A stretch of 64,000 bases of DNA from Haladaptatus litoreus (GTDB lineage: Archaea > Halobacteriota > Halobacteria > Halobacteriales > Haladaptataceae). The stretch is from assembly GCF_900156425.1 (NCBI RefSeq), contig NZ_FTNO01000007.1, positions 62,001 to 126,000 on the forward strand, read 5' to 3'. The notes below the pieces were generated by a model. The model had not been told where the DNA came from. It searched no databases and saw only the letters and a program-made list of their open reading frames with translations. Within the stretch, counting starts at the first letter, position 1. Each line of letters begins with the position of its first letter. Below, one piece after another: positions 42,793-51,285 of the stretch. The position numbers and the translations under genes were made by a program.

Positions 42793-43500
42793 ATGTCAGA
42801 TACTCATCGCACCTCTGATGACCACGACAACGGGGCACCACCAACGAAACCACCAACTGCTACTCGCCCAGTAGCGTCCCTCCCTGTCGAAGCATTGTGC
42901 AGCCTCCTCGTCGATGCACGAGTACGAGCGGTCTTGCGAGCGTTTGAACACGCAAGCGAATTCACGCTCGACCAATCGACAGTAGTCGAGGAACTCGTTT
43001 CGAGGTCGCCGCAGCCTCGTGAGGACATTCGCCTTCAGCTGCGCCACATTGTGTTGCCAAAACTCACTACCAGTGGTATTCTCGAGTACGAGGCCGAAGG
43101 GATACGAATACGCTATCATCCTCATTCACGTCTTACGACCCTACTTAAACACGCAGATAACGATCCAAATTCAATCCAAGACCGCTGCTTCGACGCGCTT
43201 GGCCATCCACAGCGGCGGCTCATTCTCGCAGGACTAGTCGATGCTGAGAATGGACGTGCACTAACGGCCATCACGCTCGGTTTGATGAGAACTGACGGGA
43301 ATCGAGTATCTCCAGAACGGTCTGGTCGGGAGTTCCAGCAGGCACGAACCGCCCTCATTCACAAGCACCTCCCTCGTCTCGTTGCGAATGAACTCATTAC
43401 GTATCGAGATGCGTCAGAGACAGTTGCCATGCGAGAAACGCCGGCTGCACAACGACTCCCATCATACGTGACTACGCTTGACGCCGTAGAACGCGAGTGA
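42793..43500 (+). CDS. Tandem double-DUF7344 winged-helix protein
   Basis: 235 residues from ATG 42793. First domain about 35-125: LCSLLVDARVRAVLRAFEHA, IRLQLRHIVLPKLTTSGILE, YHPHSRLTTLL. Second about 135-230: CFDALGHPQRRLILAGLVDA, RTALIHKHLPRLVANELITY. Both carry the LxHxxLPxL helix. A covalent dimer of two winged helices could bind an asymmetric operator alone. Only fused case in the window. Confidence 0.82.
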   Translation: MSDTHRTSDDHDNGAPPTKPPTATRPVASLPVEALCSLLVDARVRAVLRAFEHASEFTLDQSTVVEELVSRSPQPREDIRLQLRHIVLPKLTTSGILEYEAEGIRIRYHPHSRLTTLLKHADNDPNSIQDRCFDALGHPQRRLILAGLVDAENGRALTAITLGLMRTDGNRVSPERSGREFQQARTALIHKHLPRLVANELITYRDASETVAMRETPAAQRLPSYVTTLDAVERE

Positions 43501-43701
43501 AATCGTTCAGTTCACTAAAATTATGTTCGATTCTCAGCCAGAGTGTTATGTGTGTGTGCGTGCGCTAATATTTGGTCGAGAAGCAAGAGTATACTGTGTA
43601 TCCGTTTCCAGGCGGTGGAAACGACCTTTTAGGAACAGTCTGGCTGTTTCACATGCTGTGAGTGGGGTGCATTCTATAGTTCGTCCTTCTCGCACCCTAC
43701 C

Positions 43702-44055
43702 ATGACCGAATACATTCCTCCATTCGATGACGATAGTAACGATGCAGATGACGCGGTTTATCAAACGGAGTTTGATCCGATAACAGACAGGGTCAGTGAA
43801 GAGCTGCTCAAGGCCGTTGCAACACTGAACGACGCTGATCCGACCGAACTAACAGTGCTCTCGGAGTTCGTTGACCCCGAGGCGCTTGATGCGCTGTTTG
43901 GCCCCCGAGCGAGTAAGGACCCGCGTGATTCGAATGGACATATTTTGTTCAATTACGATTCGTACTACGTGAAGGTTGAGAGCGATGGGCAGATTACGTT
44001 TCACCAACCCATGTCAGAATCAAATACAGATCACGCACTGATTGAGGACGATTAG
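43702..44055 (+). CDS. HalOD1-domain protein (copy of the 23.9-kb module)
   Basis: 117 residues from ATG 43702: acidic leader, TEFDPITDRVSEELLKAVAT, LSEFVDPEALDALFGPRA, LFNYDSYYVKVESDGQITFH. Near-identical to 13975-14250 where they overlap and close to 23926-24282. The upstream 160 bases also match the 24.3-24.48 kb region, so a whole promoter-plus-gene unit was copied. Followed by a convergent fragment of the 63-residue-protein gene. Confidence 0.87.
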   Translation: MTEYIPPFDDDSNDADDAVYQTEFDPITDRVSEELLKAVATLNDADPTELTVLSEFVDPEALDALFGPRASKDPRDSNGHILFNYDSYYVKVESDGQITFHQPMSESNTDHALIEDD

Positions 44056-44068
44056 AACGGGATGTGCA

Positions 44069-44135
44069 TTATTCGTCTGGTGTGAAGTGGATTTCCGTTG
44101 GTGTGACGAGATGTGTGAGATCAAGTCACTCTAAA
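44069..44135 (-). pseudogene. 3' fragment of the 63-residue-protein gene
   Basis: Reverse strand ends LVTPTEIHFTPDE and TAA, matching RPTEIHFTTDE of the intact gene. It lies 14 bases from the HalOD1 stop, the same spacing as at 23.9 kb. Confidence 0.6.
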
Positions 44136-44189
44136 CAGAGTTGATTCATACGTATCTGCTATATCTGGAAGATGCTACTGTGGCGGTCG

Positions 44190-44388
44190 AGAGTGGAAAC
44201 AATACACCGCCACCATCACAGCCCATCGCGGTTGAGAAAAGAGACAGCGGTACAGATGATGGTGAATCGGGAAATGCGGTCACTGTGCAGGCCAATGTCG
44301 AAGTAACGAGAACGTCCAGAACTTCACCGAGCAATTGCAGGACAAAGACGACAACCGTAACGGTGGTGGCCCTGGAAACCCGATCTAA
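44190..44388 (+). pseudogene. Frameshifted Asn/Gly-rich protein fragment
   Basis: SGTDDGESGNAVTVQANVE, then after a one-base slip SNENVQNFTEQLQDKDDNRN, GGGPGNPI and TAA. It is a relative of 30091-30403, broken at about the same place. N-terminus missing. Confidence 0.55.
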
Positions 44389-44540
44389 TCGCATCAACCC
44401 TCTTGATCAAGACTGTTGGGATTCAATTGAAGGTCGAGGTGGTTCACATCAAGGTAGCACCCTGTTTCTGCCCGCCGTCTGTCCTACTGGGTGTGAGAGT
44501 TTGTAGCAGTAGAGTTAGTTTACGGGTTTTCGGAAGGAGC

Positions 44541-44876
44541 TCAGGGGCGTCCATACACCGAAACCCAACCCTCACTACTGACTTCGATTCGATACTCCCC
44601 AAAGAGAAATTCGACACTACCAACCGCATTCCGACGCTCTCCTGCGATCGTCGGCCCGAAAAAGGAATCCTCCAATGCCGCGATATCAACACACTCGTAG
44701 AGTATCGGGTCTTTCAGCTCTGCCGGTGAGATACCTTCGGCCGCTGCAATCGCCCCAACAATCGTGGTCGTCAGATCATCGCGACTGGCCCGCTCGTACT
44801 GAGCTTGCTCGAGGAGCTGTTCGCCACCGTCTACGCTGGCCTTGGGATCACTGTCTTCGTCAAAACTATCCGTCAT
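44541..44876 (-). CDS. HalOD1-domain protein, second gene of winged-helix/HalOD1 operon
   Basis: 111 residues from ATG 44876. Acidic leader, then DDLTTTIVGAIAAAEGISPA, DPILYECVDIAALEDSFFGP and VEFLFGEYRIEVSSEGWVSV. Ortholog-like match to 6817-7179 (same LYECVDIAA...FFGP variant). Overlaps the end of the upstream DUF7344 gene by 11 bases, so translation is probably coupled. Confidence 0.87.
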   Translation of the reverse strand: MTDSFDEDSDPKASVDGGEQLLEQAQYERASRDDLTTTIVGAIAAAEGISPAELKDPILYECVDIAALEDSFFGPTIAGERRNAVGSVEFLFGEYRIEVSSEGWVSVYGRP

Positions 44877-45309
44877 CCATCTCACTCCGTGCGTGGGCTT
44901 CTTGTCGCATGTCGAGACTCGCCCCCGCCCCTGCTAAGGCAGTCAATACCTGCTCAGTGTACTCTCCCGGCCAGATAGTCTCGGTGTCGGCATCGAACTG
45001 GATGACCCGTTCATCGACAAGTTTGGGGATGTGGGCATGGTAGAGGGAGGCGAACATCCGATCGATCTCCTCCTGTGAAACATCCTTCTCAGGCGTTTCA
45101 GTCTCCCAGGCGACAAGCTTGGTCGCAAGCTCACGCACTGACCATTCTGTTTTTGATTCAAGTGTGTAAAGCAGATAGCGCCGGCGGGAGTTTGCAATCG
45201 ATTGGAAGATGTAGTCCAACTCCAAGATGTGCTCAGGGATCTCCGGCATGGTACCGGCATTGGATGATATCTCCAATGCTGATTCCTCGTCGTGATCATG
45301 TTGTGTCAT
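44866..45309 (-). CDS. DUF7344 winged-helix protein (operon with HalOD1)
   Basis: 147 residues from ATG 45309. IFQSIANSRRRYLLYTLESK, WSVRELATKLVAWETETP, MFASLYHAHIPKLVDERVIQ, FDADTETIWPGEYTEQVLTA, ending RQEAHARSE. Shares WSxxxLATKLxAWETxT and RQEtHARSE with 7256-7732, so the two operons are duplicates. First gene of the pair. Confidence 0.88.
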   Translation of the reverse strand: MTQHDHDEESALEISSNAGTMPEIPEHILELDYIFQSIANSRRRYLLYTLESKTEWSVRELATKLVAWETETPEKDVSQEEIDRMFASLYHAHIPKLVDERVIQFDADTETIWPGEYTEQVLTALAGAGASLDMRQEAHARSEMDDG

Positions 45310-45513
45310 ATATGGATTACTCCAACTATTGCATCCAGCACTATCGACGGAGTGTGCTGGCTTCTGGTATCCAAAAGCTCCCAGTGTGGTTAAAATCAGC
45401 GTTAACTCACATTTACACACGTCCACTGGATGGTATGAATTGTATGTTCACTGAGAAGACAACATAGCGTGAAAATCTCGACGGTAGTTATCGGTGGAGA
45501 CTGTAGACCTTGC

Positions 45514-45744
45514 ATGGAAACATACGCAGATCCATCTCGCCATCCCAGTACAAGCGTGAAGCAAGCAGTTGCTGCATTGGAAGAGTGTGATCCAGAGCAA
45601 CTTGGGACGTTGAGTGCGGCAGTCGATATCGACGAACTTGCTCGAGTGTTTGACTCGCCGAGTGATCGGGAGTCAATCTCATTTCAGTACTGTGGGTATT
45701 CTATCACAGTCGCGTCTACTCATCTGATGTGCATCGAATCATAG
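45514..45744 (+). CDS. Stand-alone HalOD1-domain protein (short)
   Basis: 76 residues from ATG 45514; a GTG at 45469 would add 15. STSVKQAVAALEECDPEQLG, LSAAVDIDELARVF, ISFQYCGYSITVASTHLMCI. The PLY/DPDAL motif is diverged (AAVDIDEL), but the order and spacing of the elements fit HalOD1. Divergent to the operon at 44541-45309. Confidence 0.7.
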   Translation: METYADPSRHPSTSVKQAVAALEECDPEQLGTLSAAVDIDELARVFDSPSDRESISFQYCGYSITVASTHLMCIES

Positions 45745-46424
45745 CTGCAGTACCGGGGTCACTGTGAACGGTTCGAAAACGGGCACGATTCGTTCGAATT
45801 CGATATGCATCTCTGTTCATGCTGTGAGTAAGCGGCCAAGCGCGAAGTCGCTGGCAGGGAGAGAGAAAGAGAGAGAGAGAGAGTTCAACGAGTATGGTCA
45901 TTGAGTTAAGATATTACGTTTTTGAGCTGGTTAGTATCTGGGGCAGCTGGGAGTAGAATTCTGTTTGGTAGTGGGTGCTACCACCAGCTACGTTCCGGAT
46001 CATATTCGGATGAATTCCGTACGAATCGTCGATCCGTAGACGACTGCTACAGATCGATACATGGGTCCCGGGGTTGTCCCACTTCTGCTTATACTGCCCA
46101 GCGGTAGTGAATCCGCTAAATCGGCCAAATTCGAGAAGTTGACCTCGCTGCCGTAGCACGTTCTACTTCGATTATCAAATCAATCACGCATCTTGAAACG
46201 GATCGAAGTCCCAGAAATCAGACTGCTTCCTCTCAGATTGCTCAAAAAGCCGAAATCAATCGTGGGAATCAACGACGGCTGGTCGGCTAAATATGCACCC
46301 CGAAAAACACAGTGATCGACTCACGGTGTGGGGATAGTCCAGTGTCGTTTATGATTTTAGGCGGTAGAAAACCAGCTTCGTGATGAATAGAAAATGATCA
46401 TGATACAAACACCTTCTTCTGGAT
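45745..46424. other. Intergenic, no gene seen
   Basis: About 680 bases with stop codons in all frames at short intervals and no recognisable fragment. Contains the GA microsatellite at 45858-45893. Confidence 0.4.
45858..45893. repeat. GA-rich microsatellite
   Basis: A purine run made almost wholly of GA dinucleotides, with one AAA interruption, about 36 bases. Confidence 0.85.
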
Positions 46425-46646
46425 TTACCCTAATCTGTTGAATTTCTCAAAAACTGGTGAAGCAAGCCCCAGTGTTGATAATATTCCCCATGCGATCAGG
46501 AACCCAAATCCACTGATAGCGGCGAAGTAGGGATCAAATCGAAACGGTCCAAATGCAAAGACCCGTTCTTCTGGCCCAGAAAGAGTGTAGGTCAGGGCAA
46601 TCCCAAGTAGACCGATTACAATAGTGCCAACGTGTGATCTGCTCAT
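46425..46646 (-). CDS. Small two-helix membrane protein, unknown
   Basis: 73 residues from ATG 46646. Two helices: HVGTIVIGLLGIALTYTL and FAAISGFGFLIAWGILSTLG, with a short loop (GPEERVFAFGPFRFD). No family recognised. A tidy small gene with an AT-rich upstream region. Confidence 0.55.
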   Translation of the reverse strand: MSRSHVGTIVIGLLGIALTYTLSGPEERVFAFGPFRFDPYFAAISGFGFLIAWGILSTLGLASPVFEKFNRLG

Positions 46647-46986
46647 ATCCAAAGTACGTGTTTTGCTTTAATAAATCCGATGTAGCGAATGAGAGATTCG
46701 CATCACGGATTGCGCATAAATTAATTTGGGGATACCGGGGGTTGGTTACTTCCGCTTATGGATTTAGTAGACGTTCGACTGCTGAGTGCCATTCACAACC
46801 CAACGGCGCTCATTGATTCGAGACTGTTCGCTTTGGTAGGTGAAGCGAGATATAATAGTTTTCAATCGCTAGCCGAGTAAAAGAGGATATACGAAAGTTA
46901 GTATGATCTACTAACCTACGTTATCGCCTGTACCGTTCGAAAACAAGCGAATGAGAGACAAGGGAAGGGGCGAAACGTCAGGGGTG
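46647..46986. other. Intergenic, no gene seen
   Basis: About 340 bases; no supported gene. Confidence 0.35.
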
Positions 46987-47181
46987 TTAATTGTCGTCAG
47001 CAGTGGCAAGGAACTCCGTCACCCACTCGCCGGGCGAGAGCGGCTCAAGGGCCGGAGCATCGAGCAACTCGGCCCCGTGGCCGATCTCGTGCCCGCAAGG
47101 AGCGACTGTAATCGCCGACGGACCGCGGGTCGTCGTTAGCAACACCGTTTGGCCGCACACCGGGCAGCGTTGTGAACTCAT
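46987..47181 (-). CDS. CPxCG zinc-finger protein coupled to SprT
   Basis: 64 residues from ATG 47181. CPVCGQTV at the start and APCGHEIGHG mid-way give a possible zinc site; ends SPGEWVTEFLATADDN. Its start overlaps the stop of the SprT-like gene by four bases. The degraded copy at 36687-36876 keeps the same overlap. Role unknown, presumably linked to SprT function. Confidence 0.7.
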   Translation of the reverse strand: MSSQRCPVCGQTVLLTTTRGPSAITVAPCGHEIGHGAELLDAPALEPLSPGEWVTEFLATADDN

Positions 47182-47540
47182 TCGGTGCCCTCCTCAACCC
47201 GCAGCGACCCACCACAATCGCCGCAACTGTACTTCTCAGGATGTTTGACCACCTTCGAGCGCTGGAAGCGCGGGAGTCGTCCACCGCACTCGGTACAAAT
47301 CACCCACCAGTTCGGCGATTTGAACCGCTCACAGTGCTGGGTTGTGTCGAGGGCGTCCGTCCAGCGATCGAACGTTCGCCCGTGATCTGCCTCCCCGAAC
47401 TCGTGGTATTGCCATGCGTGAATGAGTTCGTGGCGAACGGTCGAACTGAATTGCTCCCAGCCGTGTTGCTCGAACGCGTCCCACGCAAGCGAGATCGTTA
47501 TCTCGCCTTCTCAGGGGTTGTATCTTGCTTTGATGGCGAA
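47178..47540 (-). pseudogene. SprT-like metalloprotease, C-terminal half
   Basis: The frame carries ISLAWDAFEQHGWEQFSSTV, the HELIH zinc/catalytic helix, FGEADHGRTFDRW and a full zinc ribbon (CTECGGRLPRFQRSK ... CGDCGGSLRVEE). Upstream is an in-frame TGA at 47511-47513 after YNP, then unrelated sequence. The missing N-terminal half is at 48152-48337, same strand, 0.6 kb away, so an insertion split the gene. SprT-like proteins bind DNA and act in DNA-protein crosslink repair in other organisms. Confidence 0.82.
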
Positions 47541-47665
47541 GGAAATGGATAGCTCAGACGATTGATCCAATATCAGGCTTATTGTGGATTGACCCATCTC
47601 TGTGGAGACTGTAAACATAGGAATTGAAGATCATCCGTCACAAAGAAGCTGAGTGAAAAACACTA

Positions 47666-48094
47666 ATGCTCTCACTGCTGGGTTCTGATGACCACTGGTT
47701 CACCCTCCTCACAGCGACGATTGTTGTTGGAGTATTGTATGGAGCGTTCTCGGTGCCCTGGTATTGGGCGCTGGTTGCTGGTATGATCGTCTCTAGTGTG
47801 ATTGAGTTTGCAATTAAAGAAATTCCACCGGAGACTGATGCATATGATCCAAATCAGTATCAACTATGGCATAAGGCGTTCGGGGATTCCCAGGATAGCA
47901 ACAAGGGTGCTATGAGAAAAACACCCGCTGAGACAGATGGGTCTTTAGACACTCTCCGTAACCGATACGCCAATGGGGAACTCACTGACGAGCAGTTTGA
48001 GCAGAAAGTTGAGAAGGTGTTAGAGTCCAAGTCGGTTGATGGATCCAGCGAACGCGAAAAAGCACACGATGTACTCACCGAGAGTAACGACTGA
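47666..48094 (+). CDS. Membrane protein with SHOCT domain
   Basis: 142 residues from ATG 47666. Two helices (WFTLLTATIVVGVLYGAF; WALVAGMIVSSVIEFAI), then a linker and a C-terminal SHOCT motif (LDTLRNRYANGELTDEQFEQ). Small SHOCT membrane proteins are common in haloarchaea; role unknown. It lies wholly inside the segment separating the two SprT halves, oriented opposite. Confidence 0.8.
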   Translation: MLSLLGSDDHWFTLLTATIVVGVLYGAFSVPWYWALVAGMIVSSVIEFAIKEIPPETDAYDPNQYQLWHKAFGDSQDSNKGAMRKTPAETDGSLDTLRNRYANGELTDEQFEQKVEKVLESKSVDGSSEREKAHDVLTESND

Positions 48095-48151
48095 AATCGC
48101 ATCAATTCATTCGCAGTGTAACTGAACGCCTACCGTACGGAGAATCGTCCT

Positions 48152-48337
48152 TCAGTTCGCGCTCAACAAGGTTTCAGGATTAGATTTCGTCGCCCCTGTT
48201 GATCGCTGGCGTCGCTGAGACACCTCCCATTCAATCGTTTCGACCGGCAACTCTGGGAAGTGTTCGGCGCCGACGTTCGTTGCGTGCTGTCGTGCTCGGT
48301 CGAGCAGGGCCGTCGATGTCTTTGGAGTATCGTCGTA
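48152..48337 (-). pseudogene. SprT-like metalloprotease, N-terminal half
   Basis: YDDTPKTSTALLDRARQHAT, then AEHFPELPVETIEWEVSQRR and TKSNPE, the N-terminal region of haloarchaeal SprT-like proteins. After NPE the sequence turns unrelated and stops at 48152. No ATG is in frame before YDDTPK. Completed by the half at 47178-47540. Confidence 0.75.
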
Positions 48338-48403
48338 AATGTACCTGGTTCGGATCCCACAAACACAAAGACGAAGTAGCGTCAACACGAATGTCAACGT
48401 ACG

Positions 48404-48649
48404 ATGGGCATCGCAAACGATCAGATTCGCGTTAGCGATACAGTAAAGCGGGAATTAGAACGCCGGAAACGAGAGGGTGAGAGCTTCAACGACGTTCTTG
48501 AGCGTATGCTCGGTGACAACAGCGGCGATTTCGCTGATGGATTTGGTCGCTGGTCGGACGAAGAGGCTGAACGCGTCCGTGAGGGTCGCAAACAGGGCAA
48601 AGAGAAGCGAAAGGCACGGATGCAACGACTCGGTAGAGGCGACGCGTGA
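48404..48649 (+). CDS. vapB: VapB-like antitoxin
   Basis: 81 residues from ATG 48404: NDQIRVSDTVKRELERRKRE, GESFNDVLERMLGD, then a charged tail (RVREGRKQGKEKRKARMQRL). The strand-helix-helix at the start is the DNA-binding part typical of haloarchaeal VapB proteins. Overlaps vapC by four bases. Confidence 0.85.
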   Translation: MGIANDQIRVSDTVKRELERRKREGESFNDVLERMLGDNSGDFADGFGRWSDEEAERVREGRKQGKEKRKARMQRLGRGDA

Positions 48650-49044
48650 AGGTTCTCGACACATCGTTTCTTATCGACTACCTCGCAGGTGTTGCGTCTA
48701 CCAAGACGTTCTACGAGGAAGCGGGTGGTGCCGATGAGCAGTGGATCATCCCTCTCGCAGCGTATGTCGAGATGCTTGTCGGAGCGGGCAACCTTCCAGA
48801 TGGTGACGTAGACGGTGTGCGTGCTGATCTCTCGTGGGGCGAAGTATATGTCACCGACGAACGGACAGCGATCACCGCTGGGAACATTGCAGACGAGATC
48901 GCACCCGGTGGCCCCTATCTTGACGGGCCTGATGCACTTATCGCTGCTGTTGGTCGTGAACTTGATGCACCAGTGGTTTCTGGGGACGGCGACTTAACTC
49001 ACGAAGAGACACAGAAAGTGATTGACGTCGAAGAGTACCGGTGA
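48646..49044 (+). CDS. vapC: VapC-family PIN ribonuclease toxin
   Basis: 132 residues from GTG 48646. PIN acidic residues: KVLDTSFLIDYLAG, AAYVEMLVGAG, LDGPDALIAAVGRELDAPVV, SGDGDLTHEET. Normal length, intact. Its stop lies just before an IS605-type right-end hairpin on the reverse strand, so the pair may have been carried or trimmed by that element. Confidence 0.9.
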   Translation: MKVLDTSFLIDYLAGVASTKTFYEEAGGADEQWIIPLAAYVEMLVGAGNLPDGDVDGVRADLSWGEVYVTDERTAITAGNIADEIAPGGPYLDGPDALIAAVGRELDAPVVSGDGDLTHEETQKVIDVEEYR

Positions 49045-49075
49045 TATCCTCACCCGGCGTAAACGGCGGGGTTTC
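49041..49075 (-). mobile_element. IS200/IS605-type right-end remnant
   Basis: GTGATATCCTCACC followed by CGGCGTAAACGGCGGGG is the reverse complement of the haloarchaeal IS605 right end also seen at 19707-19738. No transposase or tnpB frame is attached. Confidence 0.65.
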
Positions 49076-49099
49076 CTGCTTACAGAAAAATGAGGATCG

Positions 49100-49400
49100 T
49101 CGGTCGCAGCGTTCGCGCTTTTCGTCAGCGTTCGCTGATCGGTGATATCAGAGAACGTCAATTGGCGTACCATGGATGAAAAGGGCTGAAGCGGTGGTTC
49201 GTTCGGCAGTTCTTTTCGTCCCCTTCTCACGTATGGCCAGTACGGGAAACCATTCAAACCGTTTTACTCGCACTGTGTCGATTCAGCGCCGTCTTCGTCC
49301 TAGCTGTCCTCCTCTACTGGAAACGCTGTCGGTTGGTCGTTATCAGTCGCGGTTTGGACGATAGCGATGTGTTTACAGTAGATGTTTGGATAGAGGGGAT
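49100..49400 (-). pseudogene. Degenerate SWIM zinc-finger gene and 3' flank
   Basis: The reverse frame shows YCKHIAIVQTATDND, PTAFPVEEDS, stop, DEDGAES, stop, NGLNGFPYWPYVRRGRKELP: all finger Cys but one are lost and two stops intervene. The flank (49100-49199) encodes QLTFSDITDQRTLTK in one frame, as after the fragment at 4999, and is cut by the IS605 end. Confidence 0.75.
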
Positions 49401-49636
49401 ACAGCAGATGCAGGTAATCAGTGTGGTTGTCATGTCCGATCAATTCTTCTGCTGTTTTCGCACGGAAGAGCCACTGTAACACGGAACAGCGCTTGCAGTG
49501 CTGTGAAAGTTGTACCGGCTTTCATAAACACTGATTTTGAAAACCCGATATTGTATTCTACCTATTATATTATGTAGACTAAACATTTTTGTACTTTGGT
49601 ACCATACTTCTTTGCCCGCAAAAAAGCGGGCAAACT

Positions 49637-49786
49637 ATGTCAGAAGGTGCACGACGATACGGACCTTCTGTCGCGCTCATCACCGCAGGCGGCACAGTAC
49701 TCACCAGTGGCGAAGTCACTGGCTGGGTGCTCATCGCTCTGGGAATTTATTGGGCACGATGGAATCCAGGCGGATTCACCGGGTAA
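49637..49786 (+). CDS. Very small membrane protein, uncertain
   Basis: 49 residues from ATG 49637: RYGPSVALITAGGTVLTSGE and VTGWVLIALGIYWARWNPGG. Two hydrophobic segments. Length and composition could be chance, though the start follows a hairpin-like GCCCGCAAAAAAGCGGGC. Confidence 0.4.
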   Translation: MSEGARRYGPSVALITAGGTVLTSGEVTGWVLIALGIYWARWNPGGFTG

Positions 49787-50021
49787 GCGAACATCCGCCT
49801 GTCATCCTATCTTTATTGGTTGGATACATCATTCCAAAGAATGGACTAATGCTGTATCCAGGCAGGAAATCCATAGCTGGCAACATAAGAGTACTGGTAT
49901 CTCATGGTACAACTCTGAAATTGTGTCGTCCTGGGGTATACACCCTGTGAGCTTTCGATGGTCGGTGCTATCCGAGGTCATCACTTGACATGCCGTGGAT
50001 AAAAAGCTGAAGCGATGGGTA

Positions 50022-50135
50022 GTTCGGTAGTTCCTTCCGTCCTGTCCCCACGCACGGCCAGCACGGGAAGCCACTCATGCCGTCACAGTCCTCTGATTCG
50101 GCATTGTTTTCGTCCTCGGACGGGAATGCGTTAGA
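50022..50135 (-). pseudogene. SWIM zinc-finger gene, 3' fragment
   Basis: Reverse frame: NAFPSEDENNAESEDCDGMS, GFPCWPCVGTGRKELPN; the TAA has become TAC. The finger itself is missing. The 3' flank to about 49975 matches the flanks of the copies at 4999, 11527 and 49200. Confidence 0.75.
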
Positions 50136-50223
50136 GCGTCGCATTGATGGTCTTTCCAACATCCTTTCCCGCCGGTGACAATCCCGCGCTTTCCCTTAGA
50201 AAGACCTTACATGCGCAAAGCGA

Positions 50224-50928
50224 ATGCCCAGGTCGGAGAAACCGCTATTGGTACGTATGAGATACCAACTCCGAGACCGCGTACGCGAGGTCGCCGAGGG
50301 CGCCAAAGAGCAAACAGAAGCAGTATCACGCGTAGGCCGCAACGTTGGAGAAACCGCCGCACGAGAAACGGTCAAAAGTGGAACGACTGCATACGACGAG
50401 CTATCGCGCGCCGCCAAGTCGGCAAGGGGAACTGCCGATACCGTTCGGGAACGTGTGAACAATCGAGGTTCCGAACCACTGTCGGACCCGTTGGCGATCA
50501 CGGCAATGACGAACCAATCTGCGACGACGCTTGCAATCGAAATTCGGCAATTCGTCGACGCGGTTGACTACCAATACGCGGCTAAGAGCGCGCTCCAAGG
50601 GGTTCGACGCGGGTATATTGCTGGACCGTACGGCGCGGTTTTGGGGGGCGGTATGGGAACGGTATACGGTGCGTACAACAGCACTCGTGCGGCGTTTGAT
50701 CCCGACGAACCACCGCAACTGTTCAACGAGGTGGATGACATTGAGCGGTATCTAGACAGTGTTCAGCACGCAAGGACGGGATACGAGGTCGGTAAACGGT
50801 TTGGAGCGAAGGGGAAAGTCACGGGAGCGGCCATCGGGGCCGGAGTTTCGACCCTCCCACTGCTCATCGAGCGAGTAACTGCGGTCGCAAATGGCGACCA
50901 TGATGGGAATGAGTGCGACGATGAGTGA
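50224..50928 (+). CDS. Hypothetical protein with Gly-rich membrane-like segment
   Basis: 234 residues from ATG 50224; starting at 50257 would remove 11. The N-terminal half is charged helix (DRVREVAEGAKEQTEAVSRV), the second half has IAGPYGAVLGGGMGTVYGAY and GKVTGAAIGAGVSTLPLLIE, glycine-zipper-like segments. Such patterns can insert in membranes or oligomerise. No family recognised. Possibly linked to the small gene at 51091. Confidence 0.6.
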   Translation: MPRSEKPLLVRMRYQLRDRVREVAEGAKEQTEAVSRVGRNVGETAARETVKSGTTAYDELSRAAKSARGTADTVRERVNNRGSEPLSDPLAITAMTNQSATTLAIEIRQFVDAVDYQYAAKSALQGVRRGYIAGPYGAVLGGGMGTVYGAYNSTRAAFDPDEPPQLFNEVDDIERYLDSVQHARTGYEVGKRFGAKGKVTGAAIGAGVSTLPLLIERVTAVANGDHDGNECDDE

Positions 50929-51090
50929 ACGAACATGGTTACTGAGTGGATGGCCAGTCGCATGACGACCCTCCTATCCCTTCATCTCGGTCGGTGACTC
51001 CAATGAGCGAGACGATTGTACGAAGAGCGAATCTGTATCAACAAGTGTTTTTATTATACTATGACGCTTCTATAGGAGTAGAAAGAAATA

Positions 51091-51285
51091 ATGATCAGAT
51101 TTGATTCAAAATCGGTGAATCGGGTCAGTATTATCTCGACGTTGATCGATGCAGCACTCGCATTCGTTCGTGGACGCCGAAAGAGCGGCCTATTGCTTCT
51201 TGGTGCAGCTGCCCTCTCATCAAAAATACCAGGCATCGGAACCGCGGTTTCGTTGTTCCTCAGGTTGGTTCGGTGGGTTCGATAA
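51091..51285 (+). CDS. Small basic membrane protein, unknown
   Basis: 64 residues from ATG 51091: TLIDAALAFVRGRRKSGLLL, LGAAALSSKIPGIGTAVSLF, ending RLVRWVR. Basic charge is unusual for a haloarchaeal protein. Amphipathic, membrane-active character possible. It follows the glycine-zipper gene. Confidence 0.5.
   Translation: MIRFDSKSVNRVSIISTLIDAALAFVRGRRKSGLLLLGAAALSSKIPGIGTAVSLFLRLVRWVR

Noticed and set aside
45914-46159. 81-residue reverse-strand frame
   Set aside because: No start context, neutral-basic composition, no family; probably chance.
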